Source of the DNA: Brachyspira pilosicoli P43/6/78
Lineage (GTDB): Bacteria > Spirochaetota > Brachyspiria > Brachyspirales > Brachyspiraceae
Assembly (NCBI RefSeq): GCF_000325665.1
Contig: NC_019908.1
Location: 1,736,001 to 1,800,000, forward strand
Reading direction: 5' to 3'
DNA length: 64,000 bases
Within the stretch, counting starts at the first letter, position 1. Every line of letters starts with the position of its first letter. A program made the position numbers and the translations under genes. Of the stretch, positions 45,887-57,475 are shown in pieces. The notes under the pieces are model-generated. The model saw nothing but the letters and a program-made list of their open reading frames with translations, was not told the DNA's origin and searched no databases.

Positions 45887-46948
45887 TTATTTTTCAATTC
45901 TTACTACAGGTTTAATTAAATCTGCAGGTTTATCTCTCATCATAAATAAAGCTTTTTCAAGATTGTCCCAACCATCAAATACATGAGAAACAAGATGATG
46001 TACATTTAATTTTCCAGAAGAAACTAAAGAACCGAGTTTTTCCATTCTAAGTCTTCCGCCAGGCATAAGTCCGCCAAGTATAGCTTTATGACCCATACCA
46101 ACACCCCATTCAACTCTAGGTATTTGTATATAATCACCTTTACCTAAATAGTTAACGTTACCAATTTTACCGCCAGCTTTTAGTGAACGAACAGCTTCAG
46201 CAAAAGTTTCAACACCGCCGCCAGCAATGATAACTTTATCAACACCTTTACCATTAGTCATTTTAAGAACTTGTTCATCTATAGGACCATTTTTATAACT
46301 AATGAACTCTTCAGCACCATATTTCTTAGCAGCCTCAACACAGTTAGGTCTAGTACCAACAGCAATAATCCTTGAAGCTCCTCTTAAAGCAGCACCAGCT
46401 ACACCCATAAGTCCAACAGGTCCAATACCTATAACAAGTACACTGTCACCATATTGTACATCAGCTAATTCTGCACCATGAAAACCAGTAGGAACCATGT
46501 CAGAAAGCATACAAGCATCTACAGGGTCAATATTGCTAGGTAAAATAGCTAAGTTACCGTCAGCATCATTAACATGGAATACTTCTCCGAATACACCGTC
46601 TTTAAAGTTAGAGAATTTCCAACCAGCAAGCATACCGCCTGAATGCATAGAATAACCAGCTTGAGCTTCTACGCTATTCCAATCAGGAGTAATAGCAGGA
46701 ATTAATACTTTATCACCAGGTTTAAAGTCTTTTACTAAACTTCCAACTTCTACAACTTCACCGCAAGCTTCATGACCTAATATCATGTTATGTCTTTCAC
46801 CTATAGCTCCTTCCCATAATGTGTGAACATCAGAAGTACATATAGCTACAGCTAAAGGTTTTACAAGTGCGTCTGTAGGTCCGCAAGCAGGTCTTTCTTT
46901 TTCAATCCAACCTGATTGACCTATTTTTAACATAGCATAACCTTTCAT
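45887..46948 (-). CDS. NADP-dependent secondary alcohol dehydrogenase (TbADH/CbADH type)
   Basis: The 353-residue zinc enzyme closely resembles secondary alcohol dehydrogenases of Thermoanaerobacter brockii and Clostridium beijerinckii, which interconvert ketones and secondary alcohols. Family blocks such as TPDW, HSGGMLAGWKFSNFKDGVFGE and GKGVDKVIIAGGG are present. Zinc ligands Cys37 (CTSD), His59 (GHEACGE) and Asp150 (LSDM) are in place; the coenzyme loop GTRP with Arg200 and Tyr218 favours NADP. Ribosome site GGAG. It stands alone with its own terminator. Similar genes occur in some anaerobic protists, so it may have moved between anaerobes. Confidence 0.9.
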   Translation of the reverse strand: MKGYAMLKIGQSGWIEKERPACGPTDALVKPLAVAICTSDVHTLWEGAIGERHNMILGHEACGEVVEVGSLVKDFKPGDKVLIPAITPDWNSVEAQAGYSMHSGGMLAGWKFSNFKDGVFGEVFHVNDADGNLAILPSNIDPVDACMLSDMVPTGFHGAELADVQYGDSVLVIGIGPVGLMGVAGAALRGASRIIAVGTRPNCVEAAKKYGAEEFISYKNGPIDEQVLKMTNGKGVDKVIIAGGGVETFAEAVRSLKAGGKIGNVNYLGKGDYIQIPRVEWGVGMGHKAILGGLMPGGRLRMEKLGSLVSSGKLNVHHLVSHVFDGWDNLEKALFMMRDKPADLIKPVVRIEK

Positions 46949-47053
46949 ATTCCTCTCCTTTATATTTAAATTATACCTAATTTATAGTATATAAATATAA
47001 TAGCAATTGTCAAAGTTAGAGTATGAAAACTTAACTATTTTACTAAATTTATA

Positions 47054-47440
47054 TTAATTAGCTTGAGAAGTTATATTATCAGTACCCATCTTTGAGTATA
47101 TGCTATTTAATTTATCTTGTATAATAGCAGCTGAAACTATACCTAAACCAACAAATGAAAGTACAAGAAGTAAAACAGAAGCATCTTCTGTATTGTCAAT
47201 ACCTACTTTTGAAGTCATATCTTTATATATTATTCTAGAATATTTATAGAACCAGTATAATTGATAGAATGGTATAAATAAACATAGTATTAATTCTAAT
47301 GTTGGATTTATTTCTGCATTATTCATAAAGTTTTTTATAGAATCTGTTGTTTTATATAACCAGTATAAATAATATATACCGCATGTTACAACACTTAATA
47401 TTACTAGCATTGGGATTGATTTAATATTTTCGTTTTTCAT
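47054..47440 (-). CDS. DUF4234 domain membrane protein
   Basis: The 128-residue protein has the DUF4234 pattern: an N-terminal segment with VTCGIYYLYWLYKTTD (the hallmark GIY-x2-YW), a second segment with LFIPFYQLYWFYKY and a third hydrophobic segment (VLLLVLSFVGLGIVSAAII). AGGAG precedes ATG 47440. Function unknown. It stands alone between the alcohol dehydrogenase gene and divergent purB. Confidence 0.8.
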   Translation of the reverse strand: MKNENIKSIPMLVILSVVTCGIYYLYWLYKTTDSIKNFMNNAEINPTLELILCLFIPFYQLYWFYKYSRIIYKDMTSKVGIDNTEDASVLLLVLSFVGLGIVSAAIIQDKLNSIYSKMGTDNITSQAN

Positions 47441-47604
47441 AAAATATCTCCTAAATAAATTAATTTGGTATAGGATAATTTATTTTTAAAAAAAGTCAAT
47501 TATAATACTATTTTTTTATATATTAGTGATAATATAAATAATATTGAAATTATAATTAAAAATTTATATAATTGCTTTAATTATTATTTTTATAGGATAT
47601 AAAT

Positions 47605-48897
47605 ATGATTAAAAGATACACTAGAAAAGAGATGGGTGAACTTTGGAGCTTACAAAATGAGTTTCAGGTTATGCTTGATGTAGAGATTGCAGCTTGCGAG
47701 GCTATGGCTGAAATTGGAGAGATACCTCAGGAAGCTGTAAAAAGAATTAAAGAAAAAGCTACTTTCACAGTTGAAAGAATTGCTGAAATAGAAAAAGAAA
47801 CTAATCATGATATTATATCATTTGTAACAGCTGTTCAAGAGAATGTTGGAGAAGGCGGACAGTATATACATAAAGGCTTAACTTCAAGCGATGTAAAAGA
47901 TACTGCATTAGCTGTAATGATGAAAAAATCAGCTGAAATTATATTAGAAGATTTAAAAAGATTATCTGAAGTATTATTAAGAAGAGCTAAAGAGCATAAA
48001 TATACTCCTTGCATAGGACGTACTCATGGTATACATGCCGAGCCTATGACATTAGGACTTAAATTCATTTTATGGTATGATGAAAACGAAAGAAATATTA
48101 AACGTGTAGAAGAAGCCAAAAAACAGGTTTCTGTTGGTAAGCTTTCTGGTGCAGTTGGAACATACAGTAACATTGACCCACGCATAGAAGAAATTGTATG
48201 TAAAAAATTAGGTATAGAAGCTGACAGAGTTTCTACTCAAATAATACAAAGAGATAGGCACGCACAGTATCTCACAACTTTAGCAATAGTTGCTAGTTCA
48301 TTAGAGAAATTTGCTACAGAAATTAGAAACCTTCAAAGAACAGATATTAGAGAAGCAGAAGAGTATTTCAGTGAAAAGCAAAAAGGCTCATCAGCTATGC
48401 CGCATAAGAGAAACCCTATCACTTGTGAGAGAATATCTGGTTTAGCTAGACTTGTAAGAGGCAATGCATTAGCTTCTTTGGAAGATATTACTCTTTGGCA
48501 TGAGAGAGATATAAGCCATTCATCAGTAGAGAGAGTTATACTTCCAGATTCTACAATAGCAGTAGACTATGCTCTTAATAAGTTTATTGATATAGTAGAC
48601 AAACTTTTAATTTACCCTGATGCTATGAAAGCTAATATTGAAAAAACAGGCGGTTTGATTTTCAGCCAAAGAATATTGATAAGCTTAGTTAATAAAGGCA
48701 TAGACAGAGATAATGCATACAGATGGGTACAGAGAAATGCAATGAAAAAATGGCTAAACAATGAAGACTTTAGAGAGAATGTTCACAAAGATGAAGATAT
48801 AACAAAATATTTAAGCTCTAAAGAAATTGATGATTGTTTTGACTATGCTTATTATTTGAGAAATATTGATGTGATAATGAAGAGATTTGGGATATAA
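47605..48897 (+). CDS. purB: Adenylosuccinate lyase
   Basis: PurB catalyses two fumarate-releasing steps in purine synthesis (SAICAR to AICAR and adenylosuccinate to AMP). The 430-residue protein shows the lyase superfamily signature SSAMPHKRNPI, the catalytic His region RTHGIHAEPMT and the TSSDVKDT block, all typical of bacterial PurB. AGGA lies 9 bases upstream of the ATG. It is not in an operon with purH. Downstream there is an imperfect terminator. Confidence 0.96.
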   Translation: MIKRYTRKEMGELWSLQNEFQVMLDVEIAACEAMAEIGEIPQEAVKRIKEKATFTVERIAEIEKETNHDIISFVTAVQENVGEGGQYIHKGLTSSDVKDTALAVMMKKSAEIILEDLKRLSEVLLRRAKEHKYTPCIGRTHGIHAEPMTLGLKFILWYDENERNIKRVEEAKKQVSVGKLSGAVGTYSNIDPRIEEIVCKKLGIEADRVSTQIIQRDRHAQYLTTLAIVASSLEKFATEIRNLQRTDIREAEEYFSEKQKGSSAMPHKRNPITCERISGLARLVRGNALASLEDITLWHERDISHSSVERVILPDSTIAVDYALNKFIDIVDKLLIYPDAMKANIEKTGGLIFSQRILISLVNKGIDRDNAYRWVQRNAMKKWLNNEDFRENVHKDEDITKYLSSKEIDDCFDYAYYLRNIDVIMKRFGI

Positions 48898-48946
48898 TTT
48901 TTTATTATACTAAAAATTTTTAACTTTTTTTATTTTAGTTATTTGT

Positions 48947-48983
48947 AGGGCTTTTTAATATTTTTAAGAAGCTCTTTTTTTTT
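48947..48983 (+). terminator. Imperfect terminator downstream of purB
   Basis: AGGGCTTTTTAA and TTAAGAAGCTCT form an imperfect stem followed by a run of T residues, 50 bases after purB. Confidence 0.6.
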
Positions 48984-49085
48984 GCATTTATTTATTAACT
49001 TTATAATTTATTTATTAATTTATGAATTTGCTAATTTCAAAAAATAGTATATAATCGTACTAATTCTATATAAGGATTAAGCTAT

Positions 49086-49653
49086 ATGATTATCAAATTA
49101 ATAGAAATGAAAAATGATTTAAACAATAAAAACACATATCATCAAATTTTTAATGACGCATTTTCCTATCGAAGAGAGATGGAACTTTGATATGATACTT
49201 CAAAATAAAAATGAATCCAGCTATAAATTTTATTCTATTTTAGATGATGATAAACCAATAGGCTTAACTATGATTTGGAGCTTCGAAGAGTTTTATTATG
49301 GAGAGTATCTTGCTATAGATAAAAACTTAAGAGGAAAAAATTACGGCTCAGAAGTATTAACTAAAATATTTGATATGCATAATGACAAATTAATCGTTAT
49401 AGAGGTAGAGCCTTATGATTTGAATGATATAGCTAAAAGAAGAATTGATTGGTATAAAAGATTTGGGCTTATATTATCAGATTATGATTATGATATGCCT
49501 TGTATAAAAGACGGCAAAAAAGACACGATGAAAATGAAAATTATGACAAACAGAGAAATAAAATCAAAAGACGAATATAATAATATAATCACAACATTAT
49601 ATAATAAAGTTTATAGTCCGAGATTGGATAATATTGATAATTGGAAAGATTAA
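49086..49653 (+). pseudogene. GNAT-family acetyltransferase with single-base frameshift
   Basis: A good start (ATG 49086, preceded by AAGGA) opens a frame reading MIIKLIEMKNDL...IFNDAF, which stops 35 codons later, while the acetyltransferase core continues in another frame (FPIEERWNFDM, then RGKNYGSEVLTKIF, the acetyl-CoA loop). One extra T in the TTTT at 49161-49164 explains the break; removing it gives the expected NDAFPIEER. The C-terminal frame could be expressed alone from ATG 49153, but this would lose the first strand of the fold. The interruption may be real or a homopolymer sequencing error. The substrate is unknown. Confidence 0.75.
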
Positions 49654-50153
49654 AAATTATTAAATAATTTAAATCTTCTTTTTGGACTAAATATTAATAT
49701 AATATGCCCTATTATATCTTTTTTGTTTATAAGGCCGAAATGTCTGCTGTCTTCACTTAAAGATATATTATCACCCAAAACAAAATATTCATCTTTGCCT
49801 ATATTATATACAGCATTATCCTCTTCGCTAAAAATATAATATTTATGCCTTATAAGCTCGTCGTTTAAATAGAGTCCTCCATCAAAAATCTCTACTTTAT
49901 CTCCCTCTTTTCCAACAACTCTCTTAACTAAATTATTAGTCCCCATTCTAAAAACAATAACATCAAAGTTTTTAATATTATTAAAAATAAAATTGTTTTT
50001 TAAAAGCAATATCTGGTCGCCCTCATAAAAAGTAGGCTCCATTGATTTATTGCTTACTATATAGGTATCAAAGAAAAATACCCTAATAAAGCCTGCCAAA
50101 AATAAAGCAAGCAAAGATGCTAATACTATCTCTAAAATCTGTCTCTTATTCAT
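49650..50153 (-). CDS. lepB: Signal peptidase I
   Basis: LepB cleaves signal peptides of exported proteins. This compact 167-residue form has one N-terminal membrane anchor, the catalytic Ser37 in NKSMEP, the Lys77 general base in NLVKRVVG, and the conserved GDNISLSEDSRHFG box. It begins 2 bases after the mutS stop and probably depends on mutS transcription. The small size fits the Gram-positive-like short signal peptidases. Its stop overlaps the end of the GNAT gene by 4 bases. Confidence 0.93.
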   Translation of the reverse strand: MNKRQILEIVLASLLALFLAGFIRVFFFDTYIVSNKSMEPTFYEGDQILLLKNNFIFNNIKNFDVIVFRMGTNNLVKRVVGKEGDKVEIFDGGLYLNDELIRHKYYIFSEEDNAVYNIGKDEYFVLGDNISLSEDSRHFGLINKKDIIGHIILIFSPKRRFKLFNNF

Positions 50154-50155
50154 TA

Positions 50156-52846
50156 TTAATTATTTAAATCTCTCTTCCATTTGTTAATTAAATTAAGTGC
50201 CTCTATTGGAGTGATGTCATTAATATTTAAATCTTTAATTTCTTTTTCTATTTCGCTTTCTATTTTTTCTTTTTCATCTACTAAATTAACATTAGAATCT
50301 GCTTTAGAATTAAAAGGAAGAATATCAGGAGATTTTTTATTATTTATCTCTATATTCTCAACCTGTATGCCAGCCTCATTTTCAAGCTTTTTTAATATCT
50401 CTGAAGCTCTCTGTATAACTTTATGCGGAGCACCTGCAATTTTTGCTGCATATATACCATAGCTAGACTCAGCAGCTCCCTCAATAACTTTTTTCATAAA
50501 TATTATTTCATCTTTATACTCTTCAACCAATACCTTATAATTTTTTACACCTTCCAAATCTTCAAGCATAGTAAGTTCATGATAATGCGTAGCAAATAAT
50601 GTTTTTGATTTTTTATTCTCTTCGTTTACTAAATATTCAACTATAGCCCAAGCAATAGAAAGCCCATCATAAGTAGAAGTACCTCTACCTATCTCGTCCA
50701 TTATAACAAGACTTCTATCAGTACAGTGATTAAGTATATAAGCAGTTTCGTTCATCTCTACCAAAAATGTACTCTCGCCCTTTGCTATATTATCGCTCGC
50801 ACCAACCCTTGTAAATATTCTATCAACTATAGATATCTTGGCACTCTTAGCAGGTACAAATGAACCAATCTGTGCAAGAAGAACTATTAAAGCAGTTTGT
50901 CTTAAATATGTACTTTTACCGCTCATGTTTGGTCCTGTAATTATTAGCAAATGCTCATTTTTATTGTCTAAATATGTGTCATTTGCTATAAAGCTTTCGT
51001 TTTTTAAATTCGCTTCAACTACAGGGTGTCTTCCTTCTTTTATGTCTATTATGCCGTCATCTGTTATAATAGGCTTTGTGTAATTTTCTTCTGCAGCCAA
51101 ACAAGCCAAAGAAGCATAAACATCTATTACTGATATTATCTTTGCCATTTTTAATATAGATGTTAAATATTCATTAACCTTATTACGAACTTCTATAAAT
51201 ATATCATATTCCAAAGCATAACTTTTTTCATTAGCTTCGTTTATAGTCTTCTCATATTCCATAAGTTTGCTTGTGGTGTATCTCTCGCTTCCTACTAATG
51301 TTTGCCTTTTTATAAAATCTTTCGGAACTAATGATATATTAGATTTTGTTATCTCTATATAATAGCCTATAACATTATTGTATCTTATTTTTAAATTATT
51401 AATTGAAGTGATTGATTTATATTCATTTTCTAATTCGCTTATCCAAGTTCTTCCTTCTCTTCTTGCCTCATTATATTTTTTTAGCTTTTCATCATAATCA
51501 TCTTTTATAATGTCGCCTTCATTTAATACAATTTTAGGGTCTTCTAGTATTGCTCTTTCAATTAAATCTGTAATAATTTTTATATCGCCTATCTCTTCAA
51601 AGTTTACATCATTAAAATTATTAAGCACAAGCTCTGTAATTATTTGCAAAGATGAAAATAAAAACCTTTTTAAAGATACCAACTCTTTTGGATTAATCCT
51701 TCCAAGTGCTAACTTTGAAGCAAGCCTCTCTATATCTCCAACATCAGAAAGCATGTCCATTATTCTATACATGAACTTCTGATTCTTATAAAAATATTCA
51801 ACATTATTAAGTCTTTTATTTATCTCATCAATATCAAGCAAAGGCTCTACTATTATTCGCTTTAAATATCTTGCTCCCATAGATGTTTTTGTTTTGTCTA
51901 TAGTGTCAAACAATGTCATTTTATTATTGTCGTTTCTTATAGTTTCCAAAATCTCTAAACTAGATATTGTGGCATAGTCTAATGTCATAGAGTCTTTTCT
52001 GTTGTAGAGTTTTATGTTTGATATATGCTCTAATGATGTTTTTGATAATTCTTGTAAATAATATATTAAAGAACCAAGAAGTGAAACTATTAAATGCTTA
52101 TCTTCTATGCCGAAGCTTTTTAATGATATTGTCTTAAAATGATTAGTTAATAGTTTATATGCATAAGAATATTCAGCTGTATAATTTGGGGTGGTGCTGA
52201 AAAATATATTTGAAAATCTGTTTTGTATTTCTTTTATTATCTTACTTTCTTTTACAGATTCTACAGTCATTATCTCTTTCGGAGAGAACCTTATAATCTC
52301 TTCGCATATCTCATCTAAAAAGTCTTTTGTATTATTATTCTCAAACTCTGTAACATACAATTCACCAGTAGATATATCGCATATAGCAATAGCAACATTA
52401 TTTTCACTTTTAGAAACTATTATAGAAGCTAAATAATTATTACTCTTTGATTCTAAATATTTATTTTCTGCAATAGTGCCTGGAGTAATTACTTGAGTAA
52501 CATCTCTTTTTACTATACCTTTTGCTGTTTTAGGGTCTTCCATTTGGTCGCATATTGCTATCTTTTTTCCAGATTTTACAAGTTTTGACAAATAATTATC
52601 TATAGCATGGTAAGGTACACCTGCCATTGGAACATTTGCCCTTTTTGTAAGAGTAAGCCCCAAAAGCTCTGAAACTATTTTAGCATCTTCAAAAAATACC
52701 TCGTAAAAATCTCCCATTCTAAACAAAAGTATACTGTCGCTATATTTATCTTTAATCTCTTTATATTGCCTCATCATCGGTGTGAGCTTTTCTTCTTTAG
52801 GTGAGTTCTCTGATGATTCTTCTAGTGAAAAAAAAGTTTCTTGCAT
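50156..52846 (-). CDS. mutS: DNA mismatch repair protein MutS
   Basis: MutS recognises mismatches and small loops and starts repair. The 896-residue protein has the mismatch-binding N-terminal domain with GDFYEVFFEDA (the Phe-x-Glu motif), the connector, lever and clamp domains, and the ABC ATPase domain with Walker A GPNMSGKST, Walker B VIMDEIGRGTSTYDG and the ATHYHEL motif. The length is normal. It is upstream of lepB with a 2-base gap. MutS status would matter for the stability of the TTCTG repeat in the glycan locus. Confidence 0.96.
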   Translation of the reverse strand: MQETFFSLEESSENSPKEEKLTPMMRQYKEIKDKYSDSILLFRMGDFYEVFFEDAKIVSELLGLTLTKRANVPMAGVPYHAIDNYLSKLVKSGKKIAICDQMEDPKTAKGIVKRDVTQVITPGTIAENKYLESKSNNYLASIIVSKSENNVAIAICDISTGELYVTEFENNNTKDFLDEICEEIIRFSPKEIMTVESVKESKIIKEIQNRFSNIFFSTTPNYTAEYSYAYKLLTNHFKTISLKSFGIEDKHLIVSLLGSLIYYLQELSKTSLEHISNIKLYNRKDSMTLDYATISSLEILETIRNDNNKMTLFDTIDKTKTSMGARYLKRIIVEPLLDIDEINKRLNNVEYFYKNQKFMYRIMDMLSDVGDIERLASKLALGRINPKELVSLKRFLFSSLQIITELVLNNFNDVNFEEIGDIKIITDLIERAILEDPKIVLNEGDIIKDDYDEKLKKYNEARREGRTWISELENEYKSITSINNLKIRYNNVIGYYIEITKSNISLVPKDFIKRQTLVGSERYTTSKLMEYEKTINEANEKSYALEYDIFIEVRNKVNEYLTSILKMAKIISVIDVYASLACLAAEENYTKPIITDDGIIDIKEGRHPVVEANLKNESFIANDTYLDNKNEHLLIITGPNMSGKSTYLRQTALIVLLAQIGSFVPAKSAKISIVDRIFTRVGASDNIAKGESTFLVEMNETAYILNHCTDRSLVIMDEIGRGTSTYDGLSIAWAIVEYLVNEENKKSKTLFATHYHELTMLEDLEGVKNYKVLVEEYKDEIIFMKKVIEGAAESSYGIYAAKIAGAPHKVIQRASEILKKLENEAGIQVENIEINNKKSPDILPFNSKADSNVNLVDEKEKIESEIEKEIKDLNINDITPIEALNLINKWKRDLNN

Positions 52847-53139
52847 ATCTTTATAAAATCCATTATCATATTTTTATTGAAAAATAGTATATTATATTTA
52901 TTTAGTTTTATCAAACCAAATATTATAAACTGTATAACTATATAGTGGTTTTATTAATTTTTTTATAATTTTTTATAAAACTATCATGTAAATACCTCTT
53001 TTAAGTTGCTTTTTTATATTAAATATTGTATTATAATATTACTTTATGTAATATTGTTTATTAAAAATAAGTATTTATTAATTGTTTTTTTTGTTAAATT
53101 AAGTATATATATAAAAACACAATATATATAAAAAATACC

Positions 53140-53182
53140 ATTATAGAGAGGATTGAGCATAACTCAGTCCTTTCGCTTTTTT
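53140..53182. terminator. Terminator in the 348-base gap downstream of the Eis-like gene
   Basis: The gap between mutS and the Eis-like gene is plain AT-rich DNA without ORFs. Its only recognisable element is this hairpin, AGAGGATTGAG / CTCAGTCCTTT, with flanking A and T runs, able to end transcription of the minus-strand Eis-like gene. Confidence 0.75.
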
Positions 53183-53194
53183 AAATTATAGTTA

Positions 53195-54451
53195 TTAAAA
53201 ATAATCAGAGAAATAAACTTGTTCTTTAGGTATGATGCTTTCTAATAATTTAATAGCATTAGCTGTTGCTTCTATTCTTCCAATTTTGTAAAGATATGAA
53301 GGACTTTTATAACTCATAAGCATAGTAGTTAAAGTTTTAATATCCATTTTTATAATATATCTATCTTTAGAGTTTCTTTTATATTCTTTTGAAATTCTTT
53401 TGCATACAGTTTGTTTATCTTCATTCCAATAAATCATAAAGCTCGCATTATTCCACTTAGCCATATCATCTTTTATTATTAAATTAATTTTTTTATTTTT
53501 TGGTTTTCTCAAGAAAGGATAATTATTAATAAACCCTTTAACATCAGTAATCCTCGCCATAATATATGGTCTTATAGTCTCTTTTATTTCGCTGTCTTCA
53601 AGAAGGAAAGCTATAGGCTCATTTGTATAATTGTATCCTTTAACTTCATCAACCATAGAGAAATGTGCAGATATATAATTCCAAAGTCCAAGCCTAGCCT
53701 CAAAATTAATATAAACCATCTCTTTTATATGAAACACATCATTTTCAATAACATAAACCAAATATCCTTCAGCTTCATTTTTGTCATTATAATATAGAGC
53801 AACTATAGTGTCATCAACTTCCCATCTCCAATACTCTTCCCACTCCAAATCGCCGCGAATTAAAGCACCATGCCTAGCATAAGAAAATTTATTATAAAGC
53901 TCTTTCAAATCATCGCTGTCTGTAGAAACTCTCTCCACTCTCCCTTTACTAGTCATAGTTTTAGGAAGCTGAGTATCTTTTATAGTAAAACTCATTTTGT
54001 CGGATATTATCTCCCACCCTTTTCTTCTGTAGAAAGGAATAGAGTAGGGATATAATACAGATATAGTCTGCCCCTCTTTTTTCATGTTTTCAATACTTTT
54101 TATCATCAAATCATTCATAAGTCCAAGATTAGAATATTCCGGATATGTAGCTACTCCTGTAACGCCTGCCATTTTGTAAATAACGCCGTGTATATTCATT
54201 TTCATAGGGTATACTGCTATTTGAGAAGCGAGTTTTTGTCCGTCAAACCAGCCTAAAACTTTTGCCTTGCTTAATACTGCAGATTTTGCCTGCTTTATTT
54301 CATCAACCTCATAACCTAAAGTAATAAGTTCATTATTGCTCACTTGAAAAGCGTATCTTAATAAATTATTGAAATCATCTAAATCTTTGAGAGTTAAATA
54401 TCTAATTTTGAATTTCTTTTTTTTCTTATTTATTAAATCTTTATCAATCAT
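53195..54451 (-). CDS. Eis-like GNAT acetyltransferase
   Basis: The 418-residue protein has the layout of Eis (COG4552): an N-terminal GNAT domain with the acetyl-CoA motif region VTGVATYPEYSNLGLM, a second GNAT-like domain in the middle, and a C-terminal sterol-carrier-like domain. It carries a basic N-terminus (NKKKKKFKIRY). Eis enzymes acetylate amines such as aminoglycosides or protein lysines; the substrate here is unknown. It is a single gene with its own terminator. Confidence 0.85.
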   Translation of the reverse strand: MIDKDLINKKKKKFKIRYLTLKDLDDFNNLLRYAFQVSNNELITLGYEVDEIKQAKSAVLSKAKVLGWFDGQKLASQIAVYPMKMNIHGVIYKMAGVTGVATYPEYSNLGLMNDLMIKSIENMKKEGQTISVLYPYSIPFYRRKGWEIISDKMSFTIKDTQLPKTMTSKGRVERVSTDSDDLKELYNKFSYARHGALIRGDLEWEEYWRWEVDDTIVALYYNDKNEAEGYLVYVIENDVFHIKEMVYINFEARLGLWNYISAHFSMVDEVKGYNYTNEPIAFLLEDSEIKETIRPYIMARITDVKGFINNYPFLRKPKNKKINLIIKDDMAKWNNASFMIYWNEDKQTVCKRISKEYKRNSKDRYIIKMDIKTLTTMLMSYKSPSYLYKIGRIEATANAIKLLESIIPKEQVYFSDYF

Positions 54452-54630
54452 ATAAAACCTAAACTTTACATAACTTATAAATAATATTAAATCAAAACTT
54501 TATAATTGTCAATTTATATACAATATATATAAGATACAAATTTACTAAAGTAATCTATTATTATATCGATAAGTTTTACTATAAATATATATTAATAGTT
54601 TTATAATTATTATCTTGTAGAGGTGTTCTT

Positions 54631-55194
54631 GTGTATAATTCTATAGTAGGCTATGCTCTTAAAATTATTAAAGGTAATATCTTATTTTCTATTATCATCT
54701 TTATAGCAATGTCGCAATTAATGACTATTACTTCTATTTTTGCTCTTATGTGGAAATATGAAATACTCCTAAACGAAAATATTCCTTTCTTTAGGGCTTT
54801 CTCTATATATTCGCTTCTTATTGTGCTATTTATAGTAGTGCTTTTAATTGCTATTGTTACTATTATATATATTTTCTCAAAAAATAGCCGTATGTTTTCT
54901 ACTTTGAGAATTTTTGGGGCTACTAAATTATCTTTAAAAAGGCTTTCTTTAGCTTTGAGCTTTTTATACCCTCTTATCTCATACATTATTTCAAGCTTGG
55001 AAATTATTATAATTTATATCAGATACCGCTCTTATATATTAACTATTATAAACACAAGCGAAGTATTGAATAACGCTTTTACTATATTTTGTGCTAATGT
55101 AATATTATTTTTAATATTTATGTTCGGTGCTTTTATTACTAATACCGTACTTCTAAACAGAGACCCTTATGAAGATTTGAGAGGAACACTATGA
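54631..55194 (+). CDS. ABC transporter permease, FtsX-like, short
   Basis: The 187-residue protein has four hydrophobic segments with a short loop that contains RIFGATKLSLKRL, the cytoplasmic signature seen in FtsX/MacB permeases. It is half the size of most permeases, so it probably acts as a dimer. It starts with GTG at 54631 behind an AGGTG site. Its end overlaps the ATP-binding gene by 4 bases (ATGA), so the two are coupled. Confidence 0.7.
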   Translation: MYNSIVGYALKIIKGNILFSIIIFIAMSQLMTITSIFALMWKYEILLNENIPFFRAFSIYSLLIVLFIVVLLIAIVTIIYIFSKNSRMFSTLRIFGATKLSLKRLSLALSFLYPLISYIISSLEIIIIYIRYRSYILTIINTSEVLNNAFTIFCANVILFLIFMFGAFITNTVLLNRDPYEDLRGTL

Positions 55195-55865
55195 ATATAA
55201 AAATTATTAACATTTCTAAAACTTTTTCTTTAGGTGTAAATAAATTAGATGCATGTCAGGATATTAGTTTAGATATTAATCAAGGAGATTATATAAGCTT
55301 TGTAGGTCATACTGGAAGCGGTAAAAGTACTCTCTTAAGCATTATAGGAGGAATACTAAAACCTACAAGCGGTTCTATATATTATGACTCATACAAAATT
55401 GATAACCCTTCAGAAGAAGTATTATCAAGCTTTAGAAGAGAATATTTTTCATATATATTTCAATACCCAGTTATTATACCAACAATTAATGTATTAGATA
55501 ATATTTTAATACCTTTAGCTTTTAAACATAAAATTACAGATGAAAAAATAAATCAAACAAAAGAAAATATAGAACTATTCGGTCTAAAAGATAAAATGCA
55601 CCTAAAAGCAGCTCATTTATCAGGCGGTGAAATGAAAAAAGTAGCTATACTAAGAGCTTTAGCCTATGGCTGTAAATGCCTAATAGCAGATGAGCCTACA
55701 AGCGATTTAGACCCAGAAACAACTACTTTACTTATGGAAATATTAACAACTCTCAACAATCAAGGAACTACAATCATTATGGTTACGCATGCTCACAATA
55801 TAGCAGCACATGCCAAAAATGTATACGAAATGTCTGAAGGCAAGATTGTTAGATGTCTTAAATAA
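55191..55865 (+). CDS. ABC transporter ATP-binding protein (LolD/MacB-like)
   Basis: The 224-residue ATPase has Walker A GHTGSGKST, Q-loop FQYPVI, signature LSGGEMKK, Walker B CLIADEPTSDLD and the switch His in VTHAHN. The length and sequence are like LolD, MacB and FtsE. With the preceding FtsX-like permease it forms an exporter; the substrate (lipoprotein, peptide or other) cannot be told. No periplasmic adaptor gene is present. Confidence 0.88.
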   Translation: MNIKIINISKTFSLGVNKLDACQDISLDINQGDYISFVGHTGSGKSTLLSIIGGILKPTSGSIYYDSYKIDNPSEEVLSSFRREYFSYIFQYPVIIPTINVLDNILIPLAFKHKITDEKINQTKENIELFGLKDKMHLKAAHLSGGEMKKVAILRALAYGCKCLIADEPTSDLDPETTTLLMEILTTLNNQGTTIIMVTHAHNIAAHAKNVYEMSEGKIVRCLK

Positions 55866-55978
55866 CTATGTAATTTTACAAAAATACGCACTTTTTTAAA
55901 AAAAATATTACTTCTTATGATAATTTTATACTATCACTATCAAATTACTATTGATAATAATATTATTTAGCTATATAA

Positions 55979-57367
<1,389 letters not shown>

Positions 57368-57387
57368 TTAATTAATAACTAAACAAA

Positions 57388-57416
57388 TAAGGGGCTTTTA
57401 AAGCCCCTTGTTTTTT
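57388..57416 (+). terminator. Intrinsic terminator of gdhA
   Basis: AAGGGGCTTTTAAAGCCCCTT is a strong hairpin followed by GTTTTTT, 20 bases after the gdhA stop. Confidence 0.9.
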
Positions 57417-57475
57417 ATATAGTAAGTTTTTTATTTGTTCTTTTTTATTGTTATTTTTACAGTAACTATATGATG

